Shown piece after piece: positions 1-8,294 of a stretch of 64,000 nt of DNA. This stretch comes from an uncultured Lachnospiraceae bacterium (lineage in GTDB: Bacteria > Bacillota > Clostridia > Lachnospirales > Lachnospiraceae), in assembly GCA_910589385.1 (NCBI GenBank), contig CAJUTU010000006.1, forward strand, positions 57,573 to 121,572, given 5' to 3'. The position numbers and the translations under genes were made by a program. The notes beneath the pieces were generated by a model that saw only the letters and a list, made by a program, of their open reading frames with translations, searched no databases and was not told the origin of the DNA. How positions within the stretch are numbered: the first letter of the stretch is position 1; every line of letters begins with the position of its first letter.

Positions 1-49
1 TTCCGGCCTGATGGCGATTGCGTTCTTTGGATTTTCCGGATTGATTTAA
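1..49 (+). CDS. rnfA: RnfA, C-terminal end (partial)
   Basis: Only the last 15 codons are present, ending in TAA at 47-49. The tail reads SGLMAIAFFGFSGLI, which matches the hydrophobic end of RnfA/RnfE-type membrane subunits. It lies 15 bp upstream of rnfB, as in rnfCDGEAB operons. RnfA is an integral membrane subunit of the ion-translocating ferredoxin:NAD oxidoreductase. The identification rests on this short tail plus the neighbouring rnfB; RnfE has a similar end but is not usually next to rnfB. Confidence 0.75.
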   Translation, partial: SGLMAIAFFGFSGLI

Positions 50-64
50 GGAGGGAAGAGAAGC

Positions 65-877
65 ATGAGCATAACAGGAATTCTGCTGGCTGCTGTGATT
101 GTTGGAGGGACCGGATTATTGATCGGTGTATTTCTGGGAATCTCCGGCAAGGCATTTGCAGTAGAAGTAGACGAACGTGAAGAGGCGATTCTTGGTGTCC
201 TTCCGGGAAATAACTGTGGCGGCTGCGGCTATGCAGGGTGTTCGGGCCTGGCTGCCGCGATCGTAAAAGGAGAGGCGGAAGTCGGCGCTTGCCCGGTTGG
301 CGGTGCTCCGGTTGCCGCAAAAATCGGTGATATTATGGGCCAGGCGGCCGGCGATCAGGTACGCCAGACTGCATTTGTAAAATGTGGTGGAACCTGTGAA
401 AAGGCGCAGGATGAATATGAGTATTATGGAATCCAGGACTGTGCAATGGTCAATATGATGCAGGATACCGGCCCCAAGGGCTGTGACTATGGCTGCCTTG
501 GATATGGCTCTTGTGTGAAAGCATGTCCGTTCGACGCGATCCATGTCGTAGATGGGATTGCAGTGGTAGATAAAGAAAAATGTAAGGCATGCGGAAAATG
601 TATCGCGGCTTGCCCGAAGAAACTGATCGAGCTGGTGCCTTATGACCAGAAGACATTTGTACAGTGCAATTCCAATGATAAAGGAAAAGCTTTGATGGAT
701 GTCTGTCTTGTGGGTTGTATCGGATGTAAGCTTTGCGAGCGCAACTGTGAAGCAGGGGCGATTAAAGTTACAAACTTCCTGGCACATATTGACGCAGAGA
801 AATGTACGAATTGTGGTGTGTGCGCGGATAAATGTCCGCGGAAGATCATTACACCGAGACAGATACCAGTTTCATAG
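65..877 (+). CDS. rnfB: Rnf electron transport complex subunit B
   Basis: Iron-sulfur subunit of the Rnf complex, which couples electron flow from ferredoxin to NAD with ion pumping across the membrane. The 270-aa protein begins with one membrane helix (about residues 5-28). A four-cysteine 4Fe-4S domain follows (C51, C54, C59 and a later C in GACPVGG). Then come ferredoxin-type cysteine clusters, including CKACGKC, CIGCKLC and CTNCGVC, each followed by a CP or C-x-A motif. The ATG at 65 has a GGAGGGAAG ribosome site. It is the last gene of the operon: a terminator hairpin follows at 942-991. The apbE gene downstream faces it on the other strand. Confidence 0.95.
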   Translation: MSITGILLAAVIVGGTGLLIGVFLGISGKAFAVEVDEREEAILGVLPGNNCGGCGYAGCSGLAAAIVKGEAEVGACPVGGAPVAAKIGDIMGQAAGDQVRQTAFVKCGGTCEKAQDEYEYYGIQDCAMVNMMQDTGPKGCDYGCLGYGSCVKACPFDAIHVVDGIAVVDKEKCKACGKCIAACPKKLIELVPYDQKTFVQCNSNDKGKALMDVCLVGCIGCKLCERNCEAGAIKVTNFLAHIDAEKCTNCGVCADKCPRKIITPRQIPVS

Positions 878-941
878 AGGGATATGAGAATGCCATAAGG
901 AATATGGTATCCGAAGAGAAATCCATAAAGTGTATCACATA

Positions 942-991
942 CAAAAGGAGGAGCATGAGTCCGTGGTTCTCCTTTTGCATGGCCGTTTTTT
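942..991 (+). terminator. Intrinsic terminator of the rnf operon
   Basis: Perfect 9-bp stem (CAAAAGGAG at 942-950, CTCCTTTTG at 969-977) followed by a run of six T at 986-991, lying between the convergent rnfB and apbE genes. Confidence 0.8.
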
Positions 992-1004
992 GAGAAAAAT
1001 ATCG

Positions 1005-1988
1005 TTAGTCTTCAAATCCAACATAATGTAATTGATAGTCTTCTGTTACAAAGATTGCCTGTACATCCTCCAGTTGTTCAATGAGTGCGCTGCCATCTTC
1101 CAGACCCATTGCGAAACAACAGGTACTGAGTGCGTCTCCGTCCATAGAACTGTCTGAGAGGATCGTGGCCTGGAGCAGGTTATTGCTATAGGGATAACCG
1201 GTTTCCGGATTTAGGATGTGGTGGTAAACGGTTCCGTCTTTTTCAAAATATCTTTGATAAATGCCGGAAGAAACAACGGAACGGTCTTCTACTTCTATGA
1301 TATCTATGGTGGAGTTCTGCTCATCAAATGGTTTCTGTATGCCGATGCGAAACGGGCTTGCATCGTAAGCCGGGCCTAAGGTAAGTACATTTCCGCCGAG
1401 GTTGATCAAGGCATGCTCTACACCTTCGCTTTTTAAATATGCTTTTAACTGGTCAGCGATATATCCTTTTGCGATACCTCCCAGGTCAATCTTTGCCTGT
1501 GGGTCATTTAAGGTGACGGTAGAAGACTCTTTATCCACTTGTATGGCTTTATAATCTACATGGGAGCATGCCTCTTCAATTGCCGATGGTTCAGGGATTG
1601 TTCCATCAGGATTATCTGTAAAATTCCAAAGGTCGCTTAAAGGTGCGATCGTGATATCAAACTTTCCGTCAGACAATCTGCAGTAATCCAATCCTCTGGA
1701 AATTAATTCCAGAGTCTCTTTTGAGACTTTCACCGGATTTCCCTTAGAAGCATTAATCTTAGATATTTCACTTGTTTCAATTTTATTACTGAGTAGATTT
1801 TCATAGTCTTCGCATATTTTTTTACAATGTTCGAGAGTAGAGGTCTTGGTCCCCCATGCTTCAATCTGTATGATCGTGTCGAAATAGATGCCCGTGACAG
1901 TCAGCTTTTCGCTTTTTTGAGGAGAAGAACAAGATAGAAGCGGCAGGAGCAGTAAAATGGTTATAAAAAATAGAGCAGTTTTTTTCAT
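1005..1988 (-). CDS. apbE: FAD:protein FMN transferase (ApbE), lipoprotein
   Basis: Transfers FMN from FAD to a Ser/Thr of target flavoproteins on the outer face of the membrane; RnfG and RnfD are established targets of the family. The 327-aa protein starts with a lipoprotein signal (KK, hydrophobic core, lipobox LLSC near residue 20). The ApbE core follows, with LGGIAKGYIAD (about 168-178), NLGGNV (about 195) and the conserved HHILNPETGYP and SMDGDALST segments. Length is normal. The minus-strand ATG at 1988 has an AAAGGAG ribosome site. It converges on rnfB, which suggests it matures the Rnf complex. It has its own promoter at 2067-2095. Confidence 0.93.
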   Translation of the reverse strand: MKKTALFFITILLLLPLLSCSSPQKSEKLTVTGIYFDTIIQIEAWGTKTSTLEHCKKICEDYENLLSNKIETSEISKINASKGNPVKVSKETLELISRGLDYCRLSDGKFDITIAPLSDLWNFTDNPDGTIPEPSAIEEACSHVDYKAIQVDKESSTVTLNDPQAKIDLGGIAKGYIADQLKAYLKSEGVEHALINLGGNVLTLGPAYDASPFRIGIQKPFDEQNSTIDIIEVEDRSVVSSGIYQRYFEKDGTVYHHILNPETGYPYSNNLLQATILSDSSMDGDALSTCCFAMGLEDGSALIEQLEDVQAIFVTEDYQLHYVGFED

Positions 1989-2066
1989 GAGTTTCTCCTT
2001 TCCAGACTATGGGTATCAGTACATGAAGCTGTCATGTCGTAAAATAGTCTTGCCAATCTCAGATAC

Positions 2067-2095
2067 ATTATATCTATATACGGAAAGAAATACAA
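2067..2095 (-). promoter_or_regulatory. sigma-A promoter of apbE
   Basis: On the minus strand: TTGTAT (-35, plus-strand 2090-2095), 17-bp spacer, TATAAT (-10, plus-strand 2067-2072). It points toward apbE and leaves a leader of about 70 nt. Confidence 0.75.
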
Positions 2096-2161
2096 TTAAA
2101 ATCTGAATACCATCATATATAGAAGATGCTGCTAATGACAGGATTTCTGTATGCCATTGTA

Positions 2162-2195
2162 TGCAAAAAAAGCTGCCAGCGGAAGTTTTTCTGCA
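2162..2195. other. Orphan terminator-like hairpin
   Basis: Imperfect stem-loop, TGC plus seven A on the left arm and TTTTTCTGCA on the right, with apex GCTGCCAGCGG. It lies between two genes that diverge from it, so it terminates neither. Its apex resembles the hairpins at 5666-5700 and 45362-45396. Confidence 0.45.
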
Positions 2196-2366
2196 AGGGA
2201 TAATATGCGAACAAATATTCGGATATCTGGTTGCATTCTCGAAATGTATATGATATGATATTCAAAGTTAAGTTTTAGACAGCTATATAGTGTGTATCGC
2301 TAAGATACGTTTTACAGTACTTTTGATACAAATTATCAAAACAGCAGAGTTTAGGATTGAGAAAAT

Positions 2367-2798
2367 ATGAGAAAGAATGATTGGATATTGATTGCATCAG
2401 TGCTAATAGCGGCAATAGCCTGGCTGGGAATCCATTTTTTCCGGCCACCGCAGGATGCAGGTACAGTAGTAGTCAGTATTGATGGTGAGGAATACGGTTC
2501 CTGGCCTCTCACAGAAAACTGTACGGTTGAGATAGAAGGAACAAATCGGCTGCTGATTGAAGACGGACAGGCAGATATGGCCTGGGCTGACTGTCCGGAT
2601 CAATTATGTGTCCGCCAGAAAGCAACTACGCGGGAAGGGGAGAGTATTATCTGTCTGCCCAATAAAGTGGTAGTTTCCATTGTAGACGGCCGGGAACGGG
2701 AGGTGGATGCGGTAACAATGCATCCATGCGGACAACATATTATCATAACAAAGGCAGGCGGAAGTTTTGTTCATTTTATGCACTGTGCAGCCATTTAA
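2367..2798 (+). CDS. NusG domain II-containing (NusG_II) membrane protein
   Basis: Protein of 143 aa with one N-terminal membrane helix (about residues 7-25), then a small extracytoplasmic domain. It carries the family hallmarks CPDQLC (about 76-81), ICLPNKVVV (about 95-103) and a late HPCG. Despite the name it is not a transcription factor. The family is often found next to apbE and Gx-type membrane proteins, as here. From memory, related pairs (EetA/EetB-like) occur in flavin-based extracellular electron transfer loci. The biochemical role is unknown. The ATG at 2367 has only a weak AGGA site. Confidence 0.8.
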   Translation: MRKNDWILIASVLIAAIAWLGIHFFRPPQDAGTVVVSIDGEEYGSWPLTENCTVEIEGTNRLLIEDGQADMAWADCPDQLCVRQKATTREGESIICLPNKVVVSIVDGREREVDAVTMHPCGQHIIITKAGGSFVHFMHCAAI

Positions 2799-2886
2799 GG
2801 CAGGATTGTGATATTTATTATAAAGCAACAGTTTTATTTATGTTATGGTGCGTATGAGAGGCACATGGATATTCAGGAGGGTTTAT

Positions 2887-3372
2887 TTGAAAGATAAAGC
2901 TGCATATTTTGGCGTATTTACGGCTTTAGCCTTGATTTTCAGCTACATAGAGACACTGATTCCCTTTTCTTTTGGGGTTCCAGGAATTAAGCTGGGACTT
3001 GCGAATCTGTTAACAGTGATCCTGCTGTATAAGCGGGATGCAAAAGAGGCTCTTTTATTATCAGTTGTACGGATCATCTTGTCCGGATTTTTGTTTGGGA
3101 ACCTGTTTAGCATCATTTATAGCCTGGCAGGAGGCATCCTCAGCCTTTTTGTAATGGCCATGCTAAAGAAAGCAGGGACATTCAGCGTGATGGGAGTCAG
3201 TGCAGCAGGCGGTGTATCCCATAATGTAGGGCAGCTTCTGGTGGCAATGGCCGTTGTGGAGACTTACCGGGTGGGATATTATTTTCCAGTGCTCCTGGCT
3301 GCAGGAATTGTTACAGGACTGCTGATCGGAATTGTGGCAAATGAGGTGTTGAAAAGGCTAAAGAATATATAG
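2887..3372 (+). CDS. Gx transporter family protein (Hpre_diP_synt_I)
   Basis: Integral membrane protein with about five helices, beginning KDKAAYFGVFTALALIF and containing GVPGIKLGLANL, the family signature. It belongs to the group formerly annotated as heptaprenyl diphosphate synthase component I, now called Gx transporters; the substrate is unknown. I chose TTG 2887 as the start because AGGAGG (2875-2880) is ideally spaced from it. An in-frame ATG at 2845 would add 14 residues with no ribosome site. It follows the NusG_II gene by 88 bp and is probably co-transcribed with it. A role in quinone or flavin handling for the neighbouring electron-transfer genes is inference. Confidence 0.8.
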   Translation: MKDKAAYFGVFTALALIFSYIETLIPFSFGVPGIKLGLANLLTVILLYKRDAKEALLLSVVRIILSGFLFGNLFSIIYSLAGGILSLFVMAMLKKAGTFSVMGVSAAGGVSHNVGQLLVAMAVVETYRVGYYFPVLLAAGIVTGLLIGIVANEVLKRLKNI

Positions 3373-3473
3373 CGGATAATTGAGTGGATGCTGTGCCTGC
3401 ACTTCCGGATCCTGCTGATAAAATAGGAGAGCGGGAACAGATTGTCCAGAATAAAAAGAGGGGAGTAGTATAC

Positions 3474-4076
3474 ATGATTTCATATATCAAAGGAGAACTG
3501 GCGGCAGTCGAAAAAGATAAGGCGGTGGTGGATGTCCATGGCGTTGGTTATGGAATTTATATGCCAGAGCGTTCCTTGGGGCTGTTGCCGCAGACAGGAA
3601 AAGAAGTTAAGATCCATACTTATCTGAATGTGCGCGAAGATGCTATGCAGTTATTTGGTTTTCTGACTCGGGACGACCTGGCAATATTTAAGTTGTTGAT
3701 CGGGGTCAGCGGGATCGGACCCAAAGGAGGGCTGGGCATCCTTTCTCAGCTCTCTGCGGATGACCTGCGCTTTGCTGTGCTATCCGGGGACGTGAAGGCC
3801 ATATCAGCGACTCCGGGCATTGGCAGGAAAACGGCGGAAAAACTGATCATTGAATTAAAGGATAAGCTGGATCTTGAGGACATGCTATATCACGGGGCAG
3901 GTGAACCTTCGGCGGCTCCGGCAGAGAACCTGAACGGTGGAGTACAGTCAGAGGCTGTCCAGGCGCTGGTTGCCCTGGGATATGGAAGTACAGAGAGCCT
4001 GAAAGCAGTAAAGAAGGTAAAACTGGAAAATGCTACGGTGGAAGAAGTTTTGAAGGAAGCGTTAAAGCATTTTTAA
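3474..4076 (+). CDS. ruvA: Holliday junction branch migration protein RuvA
   Basis: DNA-binding tetramer subunit that holds the Holliday junction and loads RuvB. The 200-aa protein begins MISYIKGELA and has the OB-fold N-terminus, two helix-hairpin-helix motifs (ISGIGPKGG-type at about 80, TPGIGRKTAEKLI at about 107-119) and a C-terminal domain III that contacts RuvB. The start is ATG 3474 behind AGGGGAG; the frame stays open further upstream but without family-like sequence. It lies 18 bp ahead of ruvB, the classic pair. Confidence 0.96.
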   Translation: MISYIKGELAAVEKDKAVVDVHGVGYGIYMPERSLGLLPQTGKEVKIHTYLNVREDAMQLFGFLTRDDLAIFKLLIGVSGIGPKGGLGILSQLSADDLRFAVLSGDVKAISATPGIGRKTAEKLIIELKDKLDLEDMLYHGAGEPSAAPAENLNGGVQSEAVQALVALGYGSTESLKAVKKVKLENATVEEVLKEALKHF

Positions 4077-4094
4077 CCAGTTAGGGGAAATGAT

Positions 4095-5102
4095 ATGGGA
4101 AAAAGAATTATTACAACAGAAAATCTGGAAGAGGATATAAAAATAGAGAACCACCTTCGTCCTCAGCTTCTGAAAGATTACATTGGACAGGAGAAGGCAA
4201 AGCAGACCCTGGGTATCTATATCAGTGCTGCAAAGGAGCGTGGGGATGCTTTGGATCATGTGCTCTTTTACGGGCCGCCAGGGCTGGGTAAGACGACTTT
4301 GGCAGGAATTATTGCAAATGAGATGGGGGTGAACATTAAGATTACATCCGGCCCGGCTATTGAGAAGCCGGGAGAGATGGCAGCAATCTTGAACAATCTA
4401 CAGGAGAACGACATCTTATTTGTAGATGAGATTCACCGTTTGAACCGGCAGGTAGAAGAAGTTCTTTATCCTGCAATGGAAGATTATGCAATTGATATCT
4501 TGATCGGGAAAGGGGCAACTGCGCGATCTATCCGTCTAGATTTGCCCAAATTTACTCTGGTTGGGGCTACAACACGTGCAGGTATGCTGACTGCGCCGTT
4601 GAGAGACAGGTTTGGGGTTATCCATCATTTAGAATTCTATACAGAAGATGAATTGACAACGATCATTCTTCGTTCTGCCCGTGTGCTGGAAGTGGAGATT
4701 GAAGAAAAAGGTGCAAGAGAGCTTGCGAAGCGTTCAAGAGGAACTCCAAGGCTTGCGAATCGCTTACTAAAGAGAGTGCGTGATTTTGCACAAGTTAAGT
4801 ACGATGGAGTGGTCACACAATCCGTGGCTGATTATGCCTTGGATCTTCTGGATGTAGATAAGTATGGACTGGACCGTATTGACCGTAATATTTTACAGAC
4901 CATGATCGAGCGGTTCCAGGGCGGACCGGTAGGGCTGGATACTTTGGCTGCATCTATTTCCGAAGATGCCGGGACATTGGAGGATGTATATGAGCCGTAT
5001 CTTTTGAAAAACGGATTTATCCAGCGGACTCCGAGAGGACGTGTAGTAACGGAACTGGCATACGCCCATCTGGGGATATCTACAGACGGAGATGTCTTAT
5101 AG
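4095..5102 (+). CDS. ruvB: Holliday junction branch migration helicase RuvB
   Basis: Hexameric AAA+ motor that drives branch migration with RuvA. In the 335-aa protein, Walker A is GPPGLGKTT (about 57-65), Walker B is DEIHRL (about 108-113), the sensor segment is GATTRAGML, and a winged-helix DNA-binding domain ends with TPRGRVVTELAY. Length is normal. It is encoded directly after ruvA with ribosome site AGGGGAAA. RecU, the resolvase partner in Firmicutes, is encoded at 31173-31706. Confidence 0.97.
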   Translation: MGKRIITTENLEEDIKIENHLRPQLLKDYIGQEKAKQTLGIYISAAKERGDALDHVLFYGPPGLGKTTLAGIIANEMGVNIKITSGPAIEKPGEMAAILNNLQENDILFVDEIHRLNRQVEEVLYPAMEDYAIDILIGKGATARSIRLDLPKFTLVGATTRAGMLTAPLRDRFGVIHHLEFYTEDELTTIILRSARVLEVEIEEKGARELAKRSRGTPRLANRLLKRVRDFAQVKYDGVVTQSVADYALDLLDVDKYGLDRIDRNILQTMIERFQGGPVGLDTLAASISEDAGTLEDVYEPYLLKNGFIQRTPRGRVVTELAYAHLGISTDGDVL

Positions 5103-5158
5103 AAGCGTTTGGCAATAGGCACCTTAAGGAAAGAAGTGGTAATTCCTTGAAAAAATAG

Positions 5159-5187
5159 TTGGTTTTTGCTGTCGGATAGTTTATAAT
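5159..5187 (+). promoter_or_regulatory. Possible promoter of zapA
   Basis: TTGGTT (5159-5164), 17 bp, TATAAT (5182-5187), 29 bp before the zapA start. The -10 is perfect and the -35 is weak. Confidence 0.5.
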
Positions 5188-5216
5188 AACATTAATAAAC
5201 GCAAGGAGAGAAAGCT

Positions 5217-5627
5217 ATGAGTTCAGCAAAGCATTTTACAGAAGTACTGATTGGAGGGAAAGTTTATACTTTAAGCGGATTTGAAGGTGAAGAATATCTG
5301 CAAAAGGTATCTTCGTATCTGAACCATAAGATTACAGAATGTGCGAACAGTGAGGGTTATCGTAAGCAGAGCGCAGATACCCGCAACGTACTCCTTGCCT
5401 TGAATATCGCGGACGACTATTTTAAGGCGAAGAAGCAGGGAGATTCCCTGGAAAGCGATATTGAACTGAAAGACAAGGAGATGTATGACCTGAAGCACGA
5501 ATTGATATCTGTTCAGATTAAGCTGGAGAATGCGGAAAAGGAGCTTGCCAAGATGAAGGAAGAGAATAATGATCTGCAGATGCAGATCGTGAAGCTGGAA
5601 ACTGAGATGAAGAACCGCAGGAAGTAA
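5217..5627 (+). CDS. zapA: Cell division protein ZapA
   Basis: Small FtsZ-associated protein that bundles FtsZ filaments at midcell. The 136-aa protein has the ZapA N-terminal globular domain (VLIGGKVYTLSGFEGEEYLQKV, then the DTRNVLLALNIADDYF helix). A long C-terminal coiled coil follows (about residues 75-136), rich in Lys/Glu with heptad leucines. ATG 5217 is preceded by AAGGAGAG. A hairpin at 5666-5700 probably ends the transcript. Confidence 0.88.
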   Translation: MSSAKHFTEVLIGGKVYTLSGFEGEEYLQKVSSYLNHKITECANSEGYRKQSADTRNVLLALNIADDYFKAKKQGDSLESDIELKDKEMYDLKHELISVQIKLENAEKELAKMKEENNDLQMQIVKLETEMKNRRK

Positions 5628-5665
5628 TTTTTGTAAGAGTATGCCTGAGATGTTTTAGGAATATA

Positions 5666-5700
5666 TGCAGAAAGAAGCTGCCAGTGGCAGGTTCTTTGCA
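5666..5700 (+). terminator. Hairpin after zapA
   Basis: Stem TGCAGAAAGAAGCTGCC / GGCAGGTTCTTTGCA around an AGT loop, with a two-base bulge and one mismatch. There is no clean T run after it, so termination is likely but not certain. Confidence 0.5.
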
Positions 5701-5768
5701 TGAGGCGCGATGATGCGCATGCAGGTCATCAAACATTTGGTTTGGTGACATTCATTTAAGGAGTATTC

Positions 5769-8258
5769 ATGATTTTTGGACAGGACAATCAATGTCGTGG
5801 CAGAGGAGAATCGAAAAAGAATAGTGAGCAATGCGTGGAAATATTGGCGCCAGCAGGTTCCTGTGGCAGTTTCCGGGCAGCGCTTCTGGCAGGGGCGGAT
5901 GCAGTTTATGTGGGCGGTCCTTATTTTGGTGCGCGTGCATATGCAGAGAATTTCACAAAAGAGCAGCTTTTGGAAGCGGTTGACGAGGCACATGTACATG
6001 GCCTTCGTTTTTATCTCACAGTGAATACACTTGTAAAAGAACAGGAAATCCCCTTGCTTTGTCAATATCTGGAGCCGCTCTACAAAAATGGGCTTGATGC
6101 GGTAATTGTACAGGATGTGGGAGTGCTGGAGGTAATCAGGACTGCTTTTCCGAAGATGGATATCCATGCCAGCACACAGATGACAATTACAGGTACAGAA
6201 GGGGCAAAGTTTTTAAAAGAATGCGGTGCTGTCCGTGTGGTTCCGGCAAGAGAGCTGTCGTTGGAGGAGATTCGGCATATGAAGCAGGAGACCGGGATGG
6301 AGATCGAATGTTTTGTCCATGGCGCCCTTTGCTACAGCTATTCCGGACAGTGTCTGCTGAGCAGCCTGCTTGGGGGAAGAAGCGGCAATCGCGGGCAGTG
6401 CGCACAGCCTTGCCGCCTGCCTTATTCTGTAGATGGAAGGAAAGGCTGTCTGCTTAGCTTAAAAGATATCTGTACATTGGACTTGATTCCGGAACTGATA
6501 GAGGCAGGGATTGATTCCTTTAAAATTGAGGGCAGGATAAAGCGGCCGGAGTATGTTGCTGGTGTGGCATCTCTGTACCGAAAATATGTGGAACTCTATC
6601 GGGAAGCAGGCAGAGAGAGATTTTCAGTCAGTGAGAAGGATAAAGAAATACTGATGGATCTGTACAACCGAGGAGGGTTTCATACCGGATATTACCAGCA
6701 GAGAAATGGACGGGATATGATCTCTCTCCATCGTCCAAACCATGCCGGAGTACCAGCCGTAAAGGTTCTTGCAAAAAAGGGCAGGGAAATCTCAGGATAT
6801 GCACTGACAGACATTCATAAGGGTGACGTGCTTTCATTTCCACAGCAGGGAAATTATACGTTTGGGAAGGACTATGAGAAAAACAGCAGTGTGAAATTAT
6901 TTTCTCCCAAAGGGATCCATCTAAAAAAGGACAATATCTTGTACCGGACAAAAAATGAGAGATTACTGTCAGATATACAAGATATGTGTTCAAGAAAAAT
7001 CCAGGAAAAAGTTTATGGCTTCTTAAGCCTTGTTTCAGGAAAACCTGCCAGGCTCAAGGTGTGTATGGGGGCGGTATCCGTAGAAGCATGTTCGGAAAGT
7101 CTGGTAGAAAAGGCAGAAAAAAGTCCATTGGATGAGATGCGCGTATGTAAACAGATGGAAAAGACCGGAAATACGGAGTTTGTATTTGAGAAGCTGGAGA
7201 TTGAATTGGAAGAGGGCGTGTTTCTGCCGATGCAGCAGTTGAATGAGCTGCGGAGACGTACATTGGAAATGCTGCGTGAAGAAATCTGCGCTCAGTTCCG
7301 CAGAAACTTTGAGCCTTCGGCTCCGTTTATCCATAAAGAGCAGCCTTCTGCGGCAAAGAGTGGGCTGCCACAGTCTCTGTGGACAGGAAGGACTGATTTT
7401 TCGATACTGGCCGGGACAAGGGAACAATTAGAAGAGATTTGTACATTTCCAGAAATCACGCGGATTTATATAGATAGTGGAATCTTTGGGGATCCTCCAA
7501 CAGAAAATGTTCTAAAGGAACTGGATGATAGGATACAGCAGATGCAGGAGCGTGGAACAGAAATGTACCTTGCTATGCCGCATATTCTCAGGAATGAGTC
7601 GATCGGACAATTTGAGGAACTGATAGAATGTGCTTCCACACTTCGTTTCCAAGGATTCCTATTCCGGAACTATGAAAGCTTTGGATTGTGGAAATCTGCG
7701 GCAGATAAAAGAAAGGCTGGAAACAAGGAGAAGGGATTATTGGAAAAGAATGTGATCCTGGACCATAACCTCTATGTGATGAACCATCTTGCGAAAGCTT
7801 TCTGGAATCAGCAGGGGATTCATGAATTTACAGTTCCAGTTGAATTGAACCGGCAGGAAATTCTAAAGCTGGGAGCAGAACAGATGGAGATGTTGATCTA
7901 TGGCTATCTTCCTGTGATGGTGACGGCACAATGTATTGTGAATACTGTGGAAGGATGCCAAAGAGGAAGGGGAATACGGACGCTAGCAGATCGGTACCAA
8001 AACAACTTTTATGTGGAAAACCGCTGCGAGGGCTGTTATAATATACTCTATAATTCAGTTCCGCTATGCCTGTTTGACGAAAAGGAAGCGTTGGAAGAGA
8101 TTCATCCGTCGCGGTTTCGGCTTCAGTTTACTGTAGAGGACAGGTTAGAGACGCGTAAAGTGCTTCAGGAATTCAGGCGTATTTTTTTAGAAGGGGGCAG
8201 AAACAACTCAAAGCCGGAAAATTTTACGCGCGGCCATTTTCGGAGGGGAGTCCACTAA
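5769..8258 (+). CDS. U32 family peptidase / RlhA-type RNA hydroxylation protein
   Basis: Protein of 829 aa. The N-terminal half is a U32 domain: ILAPAG near residue 25, then the signature ECFVHGALCYSYSGQCLLSS (about 180-199) and NRGQCAQPCRLPY, whose cysteines fit an Fe-S site. A DUF3656-like region and a C-terminal part with CEGCYNILYNS follow. U32 members were called collagenase-like proteases. Well-studied bacterial ones (RlhA, TrhP/TrhO-related) instead install 5-hydroxy groups on rRNA or tRNA pyrimidines, and this layout is closest to RlhA. The ATG at 5769 follows AAGGAG. It stands alone between zapA and the ftsW-like gene. The exact RNA target is unknown. Confidence 0.85.
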   Translation: MIFGQDNQCRGRGESKKNSEQCVEILAPAGSCGSFRAALLAGADAVYVGGPYFGARAYAENFTKEQLLEAVDEAHVHGLRFYLTVNTLVKEQEIPLLCQYLEPLYKNGLDAVIVQDVGVLEVIRTAFPKMDIHASTQMTITGTEGAKFLKECGAVRVVPARELSLEEIRHMKQETGMEIECFVHGALCYSYSGQCLLSSLLGGRSGNRGQCAQPCRLPYSVDGRKGCLLSLKDICTLDLIPELIEAGIDSFKIEGRIKRPEYVAGVASLYRKYVELYREAGRERFSVSEKDKEILMDLYNRGGFHTGYYQQRNGRDMISLHRPNHAGVPAVKVLAKKGREISGYALTDIHKGDVLSFPQQGNYTFGKDYEKNSSVKLFSPKGIHLKKDNILYRTKNERLLSDIQDMCSRKIQEKVYGFLSLVSGKPARLKVCMGAVSVEACSESLVEKAEKSPLDEMRVCKQMEKTGNTEFVFEKLEIELEEGVFLPMQQLNELRRRTLEMLREEICAQFRRNFEPSAPFIHKEQPSAAKSGLPQSLWTGRTDFSILAGTREQLEEICTFPEITRIYIDSGIFGDPPTENVLKELDDRIQQMQERGTEMYLAMPHILRNESIGQFEELIECASTLRFQGFLFRNYESFGLWKSAADKRKAGNKEKGLLEKNVILDHNLYVMNHLAKAFWNQQGIHEFTVPVELNRQEILKLGAEQMEMLIYGYLPVMVTAQCIVNTVEGCQRGRGIRTLADRYQNNFYVENRCEGCYNILYNSVPLCLFDEKEALEEIHPSRFRLQFTVEDRLETRKVLQEFRRIFLEGGRNNSKPENFTRGHFRRGVH

Positions 8259-8294
8259 AAAGCGGCGGATTTTATTTTAAAAGCAGGTGAAAAT

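Larger units (their letters stand above)
1989..2366. other. Divergent intergenic region apbE / NusG_II
   Basis: 378 bp without a convincing gene. It holds the apbE promoter (2067-2095, minus), an orphan hairpin (2162-2195), a GTATC-5-GATAC dyad at 2294-2308, and a possible plus-strand promoter (TTTACA 2311-2316, 17 bp, TATCAA 2334-2339) ahead of the NusG_II gene. Confidence 0.6.

Noticed and set aside
116..787. Long open frame on the minus strand opposite rnfB
   Set aside because: It mirrors the rnfB coding frame, has no ribosome site and encodes a composition unlike any protein family; rnfB is certain.
3384..3473. Extended ruvA start at 3384
   Set aside because: The added 30 residues are unlike RuvA; ATG 3474 has a good ribosome site and gives the conserved N-terminus.
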